44,679 nt of DNA from JBQTJJ01 sp052387235 (GTDB lineage: Bacteria > Actinomycetota > Acidimicrobiia > Acidimicrobiales > GCA-2861595): assembly GCA_052387235.1 (NCBI GenBank), contig JBQTJJ010000029.1, positions 1 through 44,679 of the forward strand, written 5' to 3'. This document shows positions 1-8,977 of the stretch, piece after piece. The position numbers were made by a program, and so were the translations under genes. Positions within the stretch are counted from its first letter, which is position 1. Each line of letters begins with the position of its first letter. The notes under the pieces were generated by a model. The model saw nothing but the letters and a program-made list of their open reading frames with translations, had not been told where the DNA came from and ran no database searches.

Positions 1-1
1 C

Positions 2-1453
<1,452 letters not shown>

Positions 1454-1463
1454 ATCCCAACAA

Positions 1464-1492
1464 TTGGGTAGGAACGGGCAACGGACTAGGTG
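1464..1492 (+). promoter_or_regulatory. Weak candidate promoter for the secreted repeat protein
   Basis: TTGGGT (1464-1469) and TAGGTG (1487-1492) are separated by 17 bp upstream of the ATG at 1525. The -10 lacks the final T, so this is tentative. A short CCCAA/TTGGG inverted repeat (1456-1468) overlaps the -35. Confidence 0.2.
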
Positions 1493-1524
1493 GGTCCGCT
1501 ACCCCCTCGAGGAGGAAGAACATC

Positions 1525-3504
1525 ATGAGCGCACCAATCGTGCGGCGCGCCGCCGCGGCCCTGGTCGTCGGCCTGGTGGGCCTGGCGACCACGGCGGTGC
1601 CGGCCGCCGCCGCCCTGACCACCAAGACGGTGGTGGCCGGCGTCCTGACCGTGACCAGCGACGCGGCTGACAGCATCCCCATCACGTGCGTGGGCGGGAA
1701 CGTGAAGATCGACGGGACCGACCCCACCACCGGGGCGGCCCCCTGCACCTCGATCACCTCGATGGTGATCACCGGTGGGCCGGGCGCCAACACCATCGAC
1801 CTGAGCGGCGTGGTCACCACCGCCGGCAACTTCACCGCCCTGGCCTCGGTCACGGTCAACGGCGGCGACGGCGCCGACACCATCACCGGCTCGGCCATCG
1901 GCGACACGCTGAACGGCCAGGCCGGCGCCGACACCGTGAACGGCGGTCCCGGCAACGACACCATCGCGGGCGGCAACGACGCCGACACGGTGAACGGCGA
2001 CGCCGGCAACGACACCCTCGTCTGGAACAACGGCGACGGCAGCGACGTGGTGAACGGCGGCGACGGCGCCGACGTGGTCCAGGTCAACGGCGCGGCCGGC
2101 GACGAGACCTTCACCATCGCGCCCGGCGTGGCGCCGCGGGTGCTCGTCGCCCGCGCCGCCCCCGGGCCGTTCACTCTCGACGTCGGCACCACCGAGACCC
2201 TGGACCTGAACACCCTGGCCGGGAACGACACCGTCACCGCCACCGGGCCCGTGGCCGGGCTCATCGCCCTCGACATCGACGCCGGCGACGGCAACGACAC
2301 CGTCACCGGGGTCGACGGCCCCGACGTCGTAGCGGGCGGCGCCGGCGACGACACGCTCGTGGGCGGCGCCGGCAACGACGTGCTCCGCGGCGGCGAGGGC
2401 AAGGACGGCCTCACCGGCGGCGCCGGCGACGACCAGCTCTTCGGCGAGGCCGGCGACGACGTCACCACCTGGAACAACGGCGACGGCAGCGACCACATCG
2501 AGGGCGGCGCCGGCAACGACGCGGCCATCGTCAACGGGTCGGCCGGTGGCGACGAGTTCGCGATCGCCCCCAACGGCCCCCGCGTCTCGTTCCTCCGCTC
2601 CAACCTGGGGACGTTCGCCCTCGACATCGGCACGGTGGAGGCCATCGCGGTCGGCACGGGCGACGGTGACGACACCCTGCGGGTGGTGCCCGTCACCGGC
2701 GTGACCGTCAACGCCGACGGCGGCGCCCACGCCACCGGCGACACCCTGGTCGTCGACGCCCAGGGCCTGGCCTCCACCTCCACCGCCACCACCATCTCGG
2801 TGGCGGGGCGGGGCACGGTGACCCACGTCAACTTCGAGAATGTGAGCCAGGTCAACCAGGGCAAGCGGGGCTACTGGCTGGTGGCCTCGGACGGCGGCAT
2901 CTTCTCCTTCGGCGGCGCCAGGTTCATGGGCTCCACCGGCGGCATCCGCCTGAACAAGCCCATCGTGGGCATGGCGGCCACGCCCAACGGCGACGGCTAC
3001 TGGCTGGTGGCCTCCGACGGCGGCATCTTCGCCTTCGGCAACGCCAAGTTCCTGGGCTCCACCGGCGCCCTGAGGCTCAACCAGCCCATCGTCGGGATGG
3101 CACCCACGCCCACCGGCAACGGCTACTTCCTGGTGGCCTCCGACGGCGGCATCTTCGCCTTCGGCGACGCCGTGTTCCGCGGCTCCACCGGCGCCCTGGT
3201 CCTGAACAAGCCCATCCGGGGCATGGCCATGAGCCCGAGCGGCAACGGCTACTACCTGGTGGCCTCCGACGGCGGCATCTTCGCCTTCGGCGACGCCGTG
3301 TTCCGCGGCTCCACCGGCGCCATCACCTTGAACAAGCCCATCGAGGGGATGGACCTCACGCCCACCGGCAACGGCTACTGGCTGGTGGCCTCGGACGGCG
3401 GCATCTTCGCCTTCGGCGACGCCGCGTTCCTCGGCTCCACCGGCAACATCACCCTCAACCAGCCGGTGGTGGGCATGGCCAGCAACGGGATCGCCACCGC
3501 GTAG
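1525..3504 (+). CDS. Secreted RTX-like Gly/Asp-repeat protein with C-terminal 42-aa repeats
   Basis: Predicted exported protein of 659 aa. The start is fixed by GGAGG at 1511-1515, 9 nt before ATG. A signal peptide is visible at residues 1-30 (RR, hydrophobic core, VPAAA). Two related modules follow. Each has GGxGxD-type nonapeptides (GGAGNDTLVGG-like), a WNNGDGSD motif, and a VNG..AGDEFTIAP/LDIGT segment. The nonapeptides resemble calcium-binding RTX parallel beta-rolls. The last 210 residues are five 42-residue repeats of the form GYWLVASDGGIFAFGDA...GSTG..LN.PI.GM (nt 2869-3498). From memory, such repeats are common in surface proteins of Acidimicrobiia and relatives. No type I secretion genes are adjacent, so Sec export and a surface or adhesion role are inferred rather than a toxin. 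It converges with the next gene, 15 bp away. The precise function is unknown. Confidence 0.8.
   Translation: MSAPIVRRAAAALVVGLVGLATTAVPAAAALTTKTVVAGVLTVTSDAADSIPITCVGGNVKIDGTDPTTGAAPCTSITSMVITGGPGANTIDLSGVVTTAGNFTALASVTVNGGDGADTITGSAIGDTLNGQAGADTVNGGPGNDTIAGGNDADTVNGDAGNDTLVWNNGDGSDVVNGGDGADVVQVNGAAGDETFTIAPGVAPRVLVARAAPGPFTLDVGTTETLDLNTLAGNDTVTATGPVAGLIALDIDAGDGNDTVTGVDGPDVVAGGAGDDTLVGGAGNDVLRGGEGKDGLTGGAGDDQLFGEAGDDVTTWNNGDGSDHIEGGAGNDAAIVNGSAGGDEFAIAPNGPRVSFLRSNLGTFALDIGTVEAIAVGTGDGDDTLRVVPVTGVTVNADGGAHATGDTLVVDAQGLASTSTATTISVAGRGTVTHVNFENVSQVNQGKRGYWLVASDGGIFSFGGARFMGSTGGIRLNKPIVGMAATPNGDGYWLVASDGGIFAFGNAKFLGSTGALRLNQPIVGMAPTPTGNGYFLVASDGGIFAFGDAVFRGSTGALVLNKPIRGMAMSPSGNGYYLVASDGGIFAFGDAVFRGSTGAITLNKPIEGMDLTPTGNGYWLVASDGGIFAFGDAAFLGSTGNITLNQPVVGMASNGIATA
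2869..3498 (+). repeat. Five 126-bp tandem coding repeats (42 aa each)
   Basis: Repeat units begin at 2869, 2995, 3121, 3247 and 3373, exactly 126 bp apart. Each encodes GYxLVASDGGIFxFGxAxFxGSTG followed by LN(K/Q)P(I/V)xGM. Units 3 and 4 are the most alike (both contain FGDAVFRGSTGA). The fifth unit ends two codons before the stop. No unit carries an indel, so the array has kept both its frame and its exact period. Confidence 0.95.
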
Positions 3505-3519
3505 GCGGGGCGGAGGCCG

Positions 3520-4989
3520 TCACCTGACGACGGCGCCGGCGAGCTCGCTCGAGAGCTCGTCGGCGTCGTCGATGGTGGGGGCGATGCAGGTGGCGCCCAT
3601 CTTCCCGAACCTCGGGATGGCGCCCATGAGGTGGAGGGTGACCCCGGCGCCGGTGGCCGGGTCGTAGGCGAGGCCGGCCCGGTCGACGGCCTCGATCACC
3701 TGGGCCGGCGTGCGCCCCACCAGGTGCTCCGACTTGAGGTTGTCGGTGGCCACGTAGCAGGTGGCCCGGCCGTCCACCACCAGCTCGCCGGTGGCGTCGT
3801 CGTAGACGGCCCCGGTGACGAGGCGGGTCATCCAGTACGGGTGGGTGGTGCCGCCCATGCGGAGGTTGATCTCGCTCAGGTACAGCTGGAGCCGGGACGG
3901 CTCGGGGACGACGAGGAAGTCGATGCCGAACGAGCCGATCACGCCGTCGCCGGCCAGGACCTCGGCCACCGCCAGCGCCGCCGACTGGATCTCGAGCCGG
4001 TAGGCGGGATCGGCCGGGAAGCGGCATCCGAGGTAGATGTGGTTGCTGGGCCCGCCGAGGACCTGGTCGTGGGTCGAGATCACCTCGAACGTGCCGCTCG
4101 GGGCGATGCGGACCTGGACGCTGGGCGACACGACACCCTCGCCCTGCGCCAGCTCCTCCACGATGCTGCCGCCGGCCTCGATCTTGGCCGCGAAGGACGG
4201 CCACGACTCGCCGGCGGCGCAGAAGGTGGTGGCCGACGCCGGCAGCGGCGAGGCCAGCCCGCGCAGGTCGACGATGGCGTTGCCCTGCCCCGAGAACCCG
4301 TCGTTGAGCTTGACGACCACCGCCGGCGCGTCGGGCCGGCGGGCCCGCAGGGCGTGGACGGCCGCCTCGACATCGTCGAGGCTGAACAGGTCCTCGCTGC
4401 CGTCGAGGACCGGGACGCCGGCCCGCCGGGCCACCTGCCGTGACCCGGACTTGGAGCCGAGCGGCACCAGGTCGGGATGGGGACCGTAGACGGGCAGGCC
4501 CAGGACCTCGGTGAGGTCGTGCTCGAAGCGGGTCACGTTGAACGGCAGGAGGTGGGCCTGGTCGGGCGGCCCGGCCAGCTCCCGCACCTGGTCGAGCACG
4601 TCCGGGCGGTGCAGGAGCTTCTCGCTCAGCGGCAGCGGCGACGGGTCGTCGAGGGTCAGCAGCACCAGCCGCCGGCGGGCGTCGTCGGGGTCGGGGAGGA
4701 AGCGCAGGTAGTAGGCCACGATGGCCTCGTCCACCGGCAGCGAGGTCAGGTACACCATGCGCAGGTCGGGCCGGCGCAGGAGCAGGGTGGTGAACAGCAT
4801 CCGCTCCTCGTAGAACTGGATGCCGGTGATCTTGCGCAGCTCGGACACGGCGAAGGTGGGCGACGGCAGCACCACCAGGGTGCCGGTGCTGGGGTCGGTG
4901 CCGGCCAGCCGGCCCCGCCCCTCCACGAAGGCCCGCTGGCGCGCCTCCCAGGTGGAGGCGCCGGCCGACGGGCCGGCGGGCCTGGTCAG
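3520..4989 (-). CDS. PGM1-like pre-ATP-grasp/ATP-grasp carboxylate-amine ligase
   Basis: ATP-grasp ligase of about 489 aa. Members of the superfamily activate a carboxylate as acyl-phosphate and join it to an amine. An N-terminal pre-ATP-grasp region (VVLPSPTFAVSELRKITG) precedes the nucleotide-binding elements VVKLNDGFSGQGNA and STHDQVLGGPSNHIYLGCRF, and the metal-site-like SEINLRMGGTTHPYWM. The set resembles 'peptide ligase PGM1-related' proteins, named after a peptide ligase of natural-product biosynthesis. The substrate cannot be read from sequence. The start is unusual. The only initiator-like codon at the junction is CTG (4989-4987), which overlaps the TGA of the upstream aldo/keto reductase as CTGA, matching the NTGA overlaps elsewhere in the window. 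The next candidate, GTG at 4926, has no ribosome-binding site but would also leave the recognisable domain intact. The gene probably shares a transcript with the reductase. Confidence 0.8.
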   Translation of the reverse strand: MTRPAGPSAGASTWEARQRAFVEGRGRLAGTDPSTGTLVVLPSPTFAVSELRKITGIQFYEERMLFTTLLLRRPDLRMVYLTSLPVDEAIVAYYLRFLPDPDDARRRLVLLTLDDPSPLPLSEKLLHRPDVLDQVRELAGPPDQAHLLPFNVTRFEHDLTEVLGLPVYGPHPDLVPLGSKSGSRQVARRAGVPVLDGSEDLFSLDDVEAAVHALRARRPDAPAVVVKLNDGFSGQGNAIVDLRGLASPLPASATTFCAAGESWPSFAAKIEAGGSIVEELAQGEGVVSPSVQVRIAPSGTFEVISTHDQVLGGPSNHIYLGCRFPADPAYRLEIQSAALAVAEVLAGDGVIGSFGIDFLVVPEPSRLQLYLSEINLRMGGTTHPYWMTRLVTGAVYDDATGELVVDGRATCYVATDNLKSEHLVGRTPAQVIEAVDRAGLAYDPATGAGVTLHLMGAIPRFGKMGATCIAPTIDDADELSSELAGAVVR

Positions 4990-5930
4990 ACCTCCACCCC
5001 TTTCACGGCGTCGTCGACGGCGGCGAGCACGCCGTCGTCGAGGGTGACACCGGCGGCGGCCGCGTCCTCCGCCACCTGCTCGGGGCGGCTGGCCCCGATG
5101 ATGGCCGACGACACCTCGGGCCGGCGCAGCACCCACGCCAGCGCCAGCTGGGCGAGGGTGAGGCCGGCCCGGCGGGCCACCGGCTCCAGCCGCTGCACCG
5201 CCTCGAGGACGTCGTCCCTCCGGAAGCGCTCCATCCAGTGGCCGACGGTGGGGTGGGCAGCCCGGCTCCCCTGCGGGGGTGCGGCGCCGGGCCGGTACTT
5301 GCCGGTGAGGACGCCCTGGCCCAGCGGCGACCACACGATGTTGCCGATGCCCTCCCGCTCGCACACCGGGAACACGCGGTCCTCGGGATCCCGGTGGAGG
5401 ATGGAGTACTGGGGCTGGCTCGACACGAACCGCTCGGCTCCGGGGACGGCCAGCGACGCCTCGATCTGTCCGGCCGTCCACTCGCTGAAGCCGATGTGGC
5501 GGGCCTTGCCCTGGCGCACCAGGTCGCTGAGCGCGCCCATGGTCTCCTCCAGGGGCGTGTCGTGGTCGTAGCGGTGGCACTGGAAGAGGTCGACGTGGTC
5601 GGTGCGGAGCCGGCGCAGGGAGGCGTCGCACTGCCTGGCCACCTGGGCCGCCGACAGCCCCCGGTCGGTGTCCGACATGGGGAAGAAGGCCTTGGTGGCC
5701 ACCACGTACGAGGAGCGGTCGACGCCGGCCAGCGCCTCGCCCAGGAACGACTCGGCCGCGCCCCGGCCGTAGACGTTGGCGGTGTCGAAGAAGTTGATGC
5801 CGGCGTCGAGGGCGGCGCGCACGCACGCCCGGGCCCGGACGGTCTCGACCGACGAGCCGAAGGTCAGCCACGACCCGAGGCTCACCTCGGACACGTCCAG
5901 GTCACTGCGCCCCAGTCGCCGGTACTTCAC
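4986..5930 (-). CDS. Aldo/keto reductase
   Basis: NADPH-dependent aldo/keto reductase of 314 aa, a full-length TIM-barrel member near the Kv-beta/YghZ type. The catalytic tetrad is visible: Asp49 (FFDTANVYG), Tyr54, Lys80 (VVATK) and His119 (LFQCHRYD). The C-terminal cofactor segment (IIGASRPEQV) is also present. It would reduce carbonyls or oxidise sugars or alcohols in the cytosol; the substrate is unknown. The start is GTG at 5930 (VKYRRLGRS). TAGGCA at 5943-5938 lies 7 nt upstream, which fits the leaderless layout seen at many genes here although the final T is missing. The stop overlaps the possible CTG start of the ATP-grasp ligase, so the two are likely co-translated and may act in one pathway. 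Confidence 0.88.
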   Translation of the reverse strand: MKYRRLGRSDLDVSEVSLGSWLTFGSSVETVRARACVRAALDAGINFFDTANVYGRGAAESFLGEALAGVDRSSYVVATKAFFPMSDTDRGLSAAQVARQCDASLRRLRTDHVDLFQCHRYDHDTPLEETMGALSDLVRQGKARHIGFSEWTAGQIEASLAVPGAERFVSSQPQYSILHRDPEDRVFPVCEREGIGNIVWSPLGQGVLTGKYRPGAAPPQGSRAAHPTVGHWMERFRRDDVLEAVQRLEPVARRAGLTLAQLALAWVLRRPEVSSAIIGASRPEQVAEDAAAAGVTLDDGVLAAVDDAVKGVEV

Positions 5931-5937
5931 ACCTGGA

Positions 5938-5943
5938 TGCCTA
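5938..5943 (-). promoter_or_regulatory. Possible -10 (TAGGCA), leaderless start of the aldo/keto reductase
   Basis: TAGGCA on the minus strand is followed by 7 nt and the GTG at 5930. It is weaker than the other boxes in the set because the last base is A rather than T. Confidence 0.35.
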
Positions 5944-6003
5944 CCAGAACGTGCCGGCGTCCAATGCGGCGCCGGGGGTCACGGGCCGCGGCTCGCGGTC
6001 CCC

Positions 6004-6687
6004 TCAGGCGGCGTCGGGCCCGGACCCGGCCTCGGCCTCGGACTCGGCCGAGATCGTGGCCGCGGCCCGCAGGGCGCGGCGGTGGCGGTCCCACGCCCAC
6101 GCCGCCGACTCCCGGGCCAGGGCCGGGTGGTAGCGCCAGCGCAGCAGCTGGCGCTCGGCCGCCTCCAGGTCCTCCCCCAGCTCCAGCAGCGACAGGGCCA
6201 GCTGGCGGCCCCGCCGGCGCAGTCCCTCGGCCGCCGGCGTGCGCAGGTCGGTCTCCTGCAGGGCCCGGTGCTGGGCCTGCAGCACGGCCGGGAGGCGCTG
6301 GACCTGGCGGCGGTTGAGGGGCGGGACCTTCCGGCGCACGGCCAGCCCGGCGTGGCCGTGGGGCTGGGCCAGGTCGAACTGCACCAGCCGGGTGAGGGCC
6401 CGCGTGAACGGCGAGTTGCGCCCGCCCCTGTCGCCCAGGCCGAGGCAGCGGGCCGTGTCGGCCAGGGGGAGGTCGAAGCCGGCCGGGCTGGCCTCGAGGC
6501 CGGACACCAGGCGCCGGAGCAGCCAGGTGGTGGAGGGGCCCAGGATCCCCAGCCAGTACGTCTCGACGTACTGGGAGCGGGGGTCGTGGCCGAGGGAGTC
6601 GATCACGGGGTCGGGCCAGGGCCGGATGGCGAGGACCTGGGCCGGGGGCGGGGCGGGCGCGGGGACGGGGACGGGCGGGGCGGGCAT
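6004..6687 (-). CDS. Conserved actinobacterial hypothetical protein
   Basis: Protein of 227 aa with no enzyme motif I can name. It opens with a proline/valine-rich stretch, then RPWPDPVIDSLGHDPRS and YVETYWLGILGPSTTWLLRRL, a leucine-rich region, then a basic helical segment (RRGRQLALSLLELGEDLEAAERQLLRWRYHP) and an acidic tail. I recall similar proteins in actinobacterial genomes annotated only as hypothetical. The body reads as soluble and helical, and a winged-helix-like fold is possible but not demonstrated. The start is set at ATG 6687, because GGAGG lies 5 nt upstream (6697-6693); an alternative GTG at 6699 overlaps that ribosome-binding site. A TTGACA-type promoter and a perfect inverted repeat lie upstream, so it may be one of the more conventionally regulated genes here. 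Confidence 0.75.
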   Translation of the reverse strand: MPAPPVPVPAPAPPPAQVLAIRPWPDPVIDSLGHDPRSQYVETYWLGILGPSTTWLLRRLVSGLEASPAGFDLPLADTARCLGLGDRGGRNSPFTRALTRLVQFDLAQPHGHAGLAVRRKVPPLNRRQVQRLPAVLQAQHRALQETDLRTPAAEGLRRRGRQLALSLLELGEDLEAAERQLLRWRYHPALARESAAWAWDRHRRALRAAATISAESEAEAGSGPDAA

Positions 6688-6741
6688 GTGAGCCTCCACG
6701 GTGGGCGGGGGCGGCCAGAGGGGGGGAAGGCGTTTCGATGT

Positions 6742-6771
6742 ATTTCATGTCCACCCGCCCACCGGTGTCAA
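6742..6771 (-). promoter_or_regulatory. Promoter for the hypothetical gene at 6687 (TTGACA...TGAAAT)
   Basis: On the minus strand, a consensus -35 TTGACA (6771-6766) is followed after 18 bp by TGAAAT (6747-6742), which matches the consensus -10 at 4 of 6 bases. It lies in an unusually AT-richer patch. It would give a leader of about 45 nt containing the GGAGG ribosome-binding site. Confidence 0.55.
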
Positions 6772-6776
6772 GGCTT

Positions 6777-6818
6777 TGGTAGCGGAAATCGTCCCCCTGG
6801 CGCCGGATTCCGCTACCA
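6777..6818. promoter_or_regulatory. 11-bp perfect inverted repeat, candidate operator or terminator
   Basis: TGGTAGCGGAA (6777-6787) and TTCCGCTACCA (6808-6818) are perfect inverted arms around a 20-nt spacer. The site lies 14 bp after the nitroreductase stop and 5 bp upstream of the TTGACA promoter, both on the minus strand. No T-tract follows, so an operator for a dimeric regulator is at least as likely as a terminator. Confidence 0.55.
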
Positions 6819-6832
6819 GTGCGGGCCGGCGC

Positions 6833-7432
6833 TCACCAGCGGCCCCGGTGGACCACCTCGGCCAGGGGGCGCCGGCCCCGGGCCGCCGAGGACGAGGGCC
6901 GGCCGCCGGGGGCGGGGTGGCCCAGGGCGACGGCGCCGATGGGCCGGTGGTCGCCGGGCACGCCGAGGCCGTCCAGCAGCTCCCGCTCGCCCCGGAAGAT
7001 CCCGAAGAACAGCGCGCCCAGGCCGGCGTCGACGGCACCGAGGAGGAGCAGCATGGTGGCGAAGGCGCAGTCGACCTGCCAGTAGGGGACGGGCCAGGCC
7101 GCCTCCCGGCCCAGGCCGGCGCCGGCCTTGTCGGGCTCGGCGTAGCGGTCGAGGTAGGCCCGCCGCGAGGCGAGGGGGAGCACGAGCACCGGCGCCCGCA
7201 GCAGGCCGGGCCACGCGAACCGGGCCCGCTCGGCCGGGGGGAGGGTGTGGCGCCAGAACCGCTCGGTCTGGTCCGGGCCCTCGAGGACGAGGAACGACCA
7301 GCCCTGGGCGAAGCCGGCCGACGGGGCGTGGGTGGCCGCCGCCAGCAGGGCGTCCACGACGGCCGGGTCGACCGGGCGGTCCTCGTAGTCGCGCACCATG
7401 CGGCGCCGGCGGATGGCCTCGGTGAGCTCCAT
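6833..7432 (-). CDS. Nitroreductase-family flavoprotein
   Basis: FMN-dependent oxidoreductase of the nitroreductase fold, 199 aa, normally a homodimer. The start (MELTEAIRRRRMVRDYEDRPVD) carries the basic FMN-phosphate-contacting RRRRMVR stretch. THAPSAGFAQGWSFLVL is the second FMN segment, and the C-terminal half has AVDAGLGALFFGIF and a GHPAPGGRP-type end. The likely reaction is two-electron NAD(P)H-dependent reduction of a nitro-aromatic, quinone or enone. I cannot tell whether it instead uses F420, although cofD and cofE lie 23 kb away. ATG 7432 follows TAGCGT (7444-7439) by 6 nt, so a leaderless transcript is probable. It is divergent from the rhodanese-MoeB gene. Confidence 0.85.
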   Translation of the reverse strand: MELTEAIRRRRMVRDYEDRPVDPAVVDALLAAATHAPSAGFAQGWSFLVLEGPDQTERFWRHTLPPAERARFAWPGLLRAPVLVLPLASRRAYLDRYAEPDKAGAGLGREAAWPVPYWQVDCAFATMLLLLGAVDAGLGALFFGIFRGERELLDGLGVPGDHRPIGAVALGHPAPGGRPSSSAARGRRPLAEVVHRGRW

Positions 7433-7438
7433 GCCGGG

Positions 7439-7444
7439 ACGCTA
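7439..7444 (-). promoter_or_regulatory. -10 TAGCGT, leaderless start of the nitroreductase
   Basis: TAGCGT lies 6 nt upstream of ATG 7432 on the minus strand, and no Shine-Dalgarno precedes the start. Confidence 0.55.
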
Positions 7445-7465
7445 CGGCCGCCGGCCCGGCCCGGC

Positions 7466-7494
7466 TTGGGGAATGTCGACCCAGCCGGTAGGGT
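7466..7494 (+). promoter_or_regulatory. Promoter of the rhodanese-MoeB gene
   Basis: TTGGGG (7466-7471), a 17-bp spacer and TAGGGT (7489-7494) predict a leader of roughly 35 nt before GTG 7537. GAGG and CCTC in that leader could form a very short hairpin. Confidence 0.45.
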
Positions 7495-7536
7495 TTAGAG
7501 GAGGGAACCTCTCTCCCCGGAAGGCTGGTAGGTGTC

Positions 7537-8721
7537 GTGCCCTCATCCCGCGAGCTCCTCGCCAAGGCCAAGGCCCAGATCAGAGAGATCGACGGCGCCG
7601 AGGCCGAGCCGCGCCTCGGGTCCAGCGTGGTGCTGGACGTGCGTGAGCCCGACGAGCACGAGCAGGGCGCCATCCCCGGCGCCGTGCACATCCCCCGTGG
7701 CCACCTCGAGGGCCAGGTGGAGGGGAAGCTGCCCGACAAGTCCCGCCCGGTGATCGTGCACTGCGCCAGCGGGTTCCGGTCCGCCTTCGCGGCCAAGACC
7801 CTGCAGGACCTGGGCTACACCGACGTGGTGAGCCTGGCCGGGGGGTTCAACCGCTGGAAGGACGAGGGCCGCCCGTGGGGCGAGCCCCGCACCCTCAGCG
7901 CCGACCAGCGCAACCGCTACCACCGCCACCTCCTGCTGCCCGAGGTGGGCACCGCCGGCCAGCAGAAGCTGCTCGACTCCAGGGTCCTGCTGCTGGGCGC
8001 CGGCGGGCTGGGCTCGCCCGCCGCCCTGTACCTGGCCGCGGCCGGCGTGGGCACGCTCGGCATCGTCGACATGGACGTGGTGGACGCCTCCAACCTCCAG
8101 CGCCAGCTGCTCCACAACATGGACCGGGTGGGCGACCGCAAGGTCGACTCGGCCAAGAAGACGCTCACCGCCTTGAACCCCGACGTCGACGTGGCCACCT
8201 ACGACGTGCGGCTCGGCGCCGACAACGTCCTCGACGTCATCGACGGCTACGACGTGATCGTCGACGGCACCGACAACTTCCCCACCCGGTACCTGGTGAA
8301 CGACGCCTCCCTGCTCAAGAGGATCCCGGTGGTGCACGGGTCCATCTTCCGCTTCGAGGGCCAGGCCACCGTGTTCGCCCCCTACCAGGGGCCGTGCTAC
8401 CGCTGCATGATCCCCGAGCCGCCCCCGGCCGAGCTGGCGCCGTCGTGCGCCGAGGCCGGCGTGCTGGGCGTGCTGCCGGGCATCGTGGGCAGCATCCAGG
8501 CCATGGAGGCCATCAAGATCCTCCTCGGCCTCGGCGACCCGCTCATCGGGCGCCTGCTGGCCTACGACGCGCTGGAGGAGTCGTTCCGCACCTTCAAGGT
8601 GCACCGGGACCCCGAGTGCCCGGCCTGCGGCCCGAACGCGGGGCCGATCGTCATCGCCGAGTACGACGAGTTGTGCATGCCGCACGTCGGCTCGCAACCG
8701 GAGGTTGCTCGCCGAGCTTGA
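7537..8721 (+). CDS. moeZ: Rhodanese-MoeB fusion: sulfur-carrier adenylyltransferase/sulfurtransferase
   Basis: Protein of 394 aa. Enzymes of this kind adenylate the C-terminal Gly-Gly of small sulfur carriers (MoaD, CysO or ThiS type) and pass sulfur on to them. Residues 15-115 are a rhodanese domain with active-site Cys76 in CASGFR. Residues 120-375 are a ThiF/MoeB domain with the nucleotide loop GAGGLGS (154-160), the activating segment around DGTDNFPTR, and a zinc site formed by Cys287/Cys290 and Cys361/Cys364. Cys304 (PSCAEAGVLG) is also conserved in the family. The domain order is the reverse of mycobacterial MoeZ, which has MoeB first and rhodanese last. It starts at GTG 7537, with the weak AGGT element just upstream as the only Shine-Dalgarno-like sequence. 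No carrier protein gene is adjacent. Confidence 0.9.
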   Translation: MPSSRELLAKAKAQIREIDGAEAEPRLGSSVVLDVREPDEHEQGAIPGAVHIPRGHLEGQVEGKLPDKSRPVIVHCASGFRSAFAAKTLQDLGYTDVVSLAGGFNRWKDEGRPWGEPRTLSADQRNRYHRHLLLPEVGTAGQQKLLDSRVLLLGAGGLGSPAALYLAAAGVGTLGIVDMDVVDASNLQRQLLHNMDRVGDRKVDSAKKTLTALNPDVDVATYDVRLGADNVLDVIDGYDVIVDGTDNFPTRYLVNDASLLKRIPVVHGSIFRFEGQATVFAPYQGPCYRCMIPEPPPAELAPSCAEAGVLGVLPGIVGSIQAMEAIKILLGLGDPLIGRLLAYDALEESFRTFKVHRDPECPACGPNAGPIVIAEYDELCMPHVGSQPEVARRA

Positions 8722-8812
8722 CGGTGCTGCGGGCGGCCGGCTGGGCCGGCCGCCCTCCGCGCTGACGGCTCGTTGACCGCCAGCCGGGGGGACGCCGCCT
8801 TCGGCGGCGGCC

Positions 8813-8899
8813 GGCGGCCGGCGGTCGTGGCCTCGACGGTGGTGGCTTCCGGCGGGTGGCGGGTGGCGGCCGGCGGTCGTGGCCTCGACGGTGGTGGCT
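8813..8899. repeat. 35-bp direct repeat, offset 52 bp
   Basis: Identical 35-bp copies at 8813-8847 and 8865-8899 contain GGTCGTGGCCTCGACGGTGG. They lie in the non-coding stretch between the MoeB fusion and the acyl-CoA mutase and run into the heptamer array. Confidence 0.9.
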
Positions 8900-8906
8900 G
8901 CTGCTG

Positions 8907-8976
8907 GGTGGCGGGTGGCGGGTGGTCGGTGGTCGGTGGCGGGTGGTCGGTGGTCGGTGGTCGGTGGTCGGTGGTT
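8907..8976. repeat. Heptamer minisatellite GGTGGYS x 10
   Basis: Ten consecutive 7-bp units of GGTGGTC (6), GGTGGCG (3) and GGTGGTT (1). The array stops 1 bp before the TAGCCT -10 of the mutase gene. It is strongly purine/pyrimidine biased (G/T on the plus strand), and copy number is likely to vary. Confidence 0.92.
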
Positions 8977-8977
8977 C

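Noticed and set aside
1456..1468. CCCAA-CAA-TTGGG after pepA as a terminator
   Set aside because: The stem is only 5 bp with no T-tract, and it overlaps a possible -35; too weak to call.
1525..2700. RTX toxin with type I secretion
   Set aside because: A Sec-type signal peptide is present, no ABC/MFP secretion genes are nearby, and there is no C-terminal secretion signal or enzymatic domain.
8907..8976. Heptamer array as a CRISPR-like array
   Set aside because: Units are contiguous 7-mers without spacers, and there are no cas genes.
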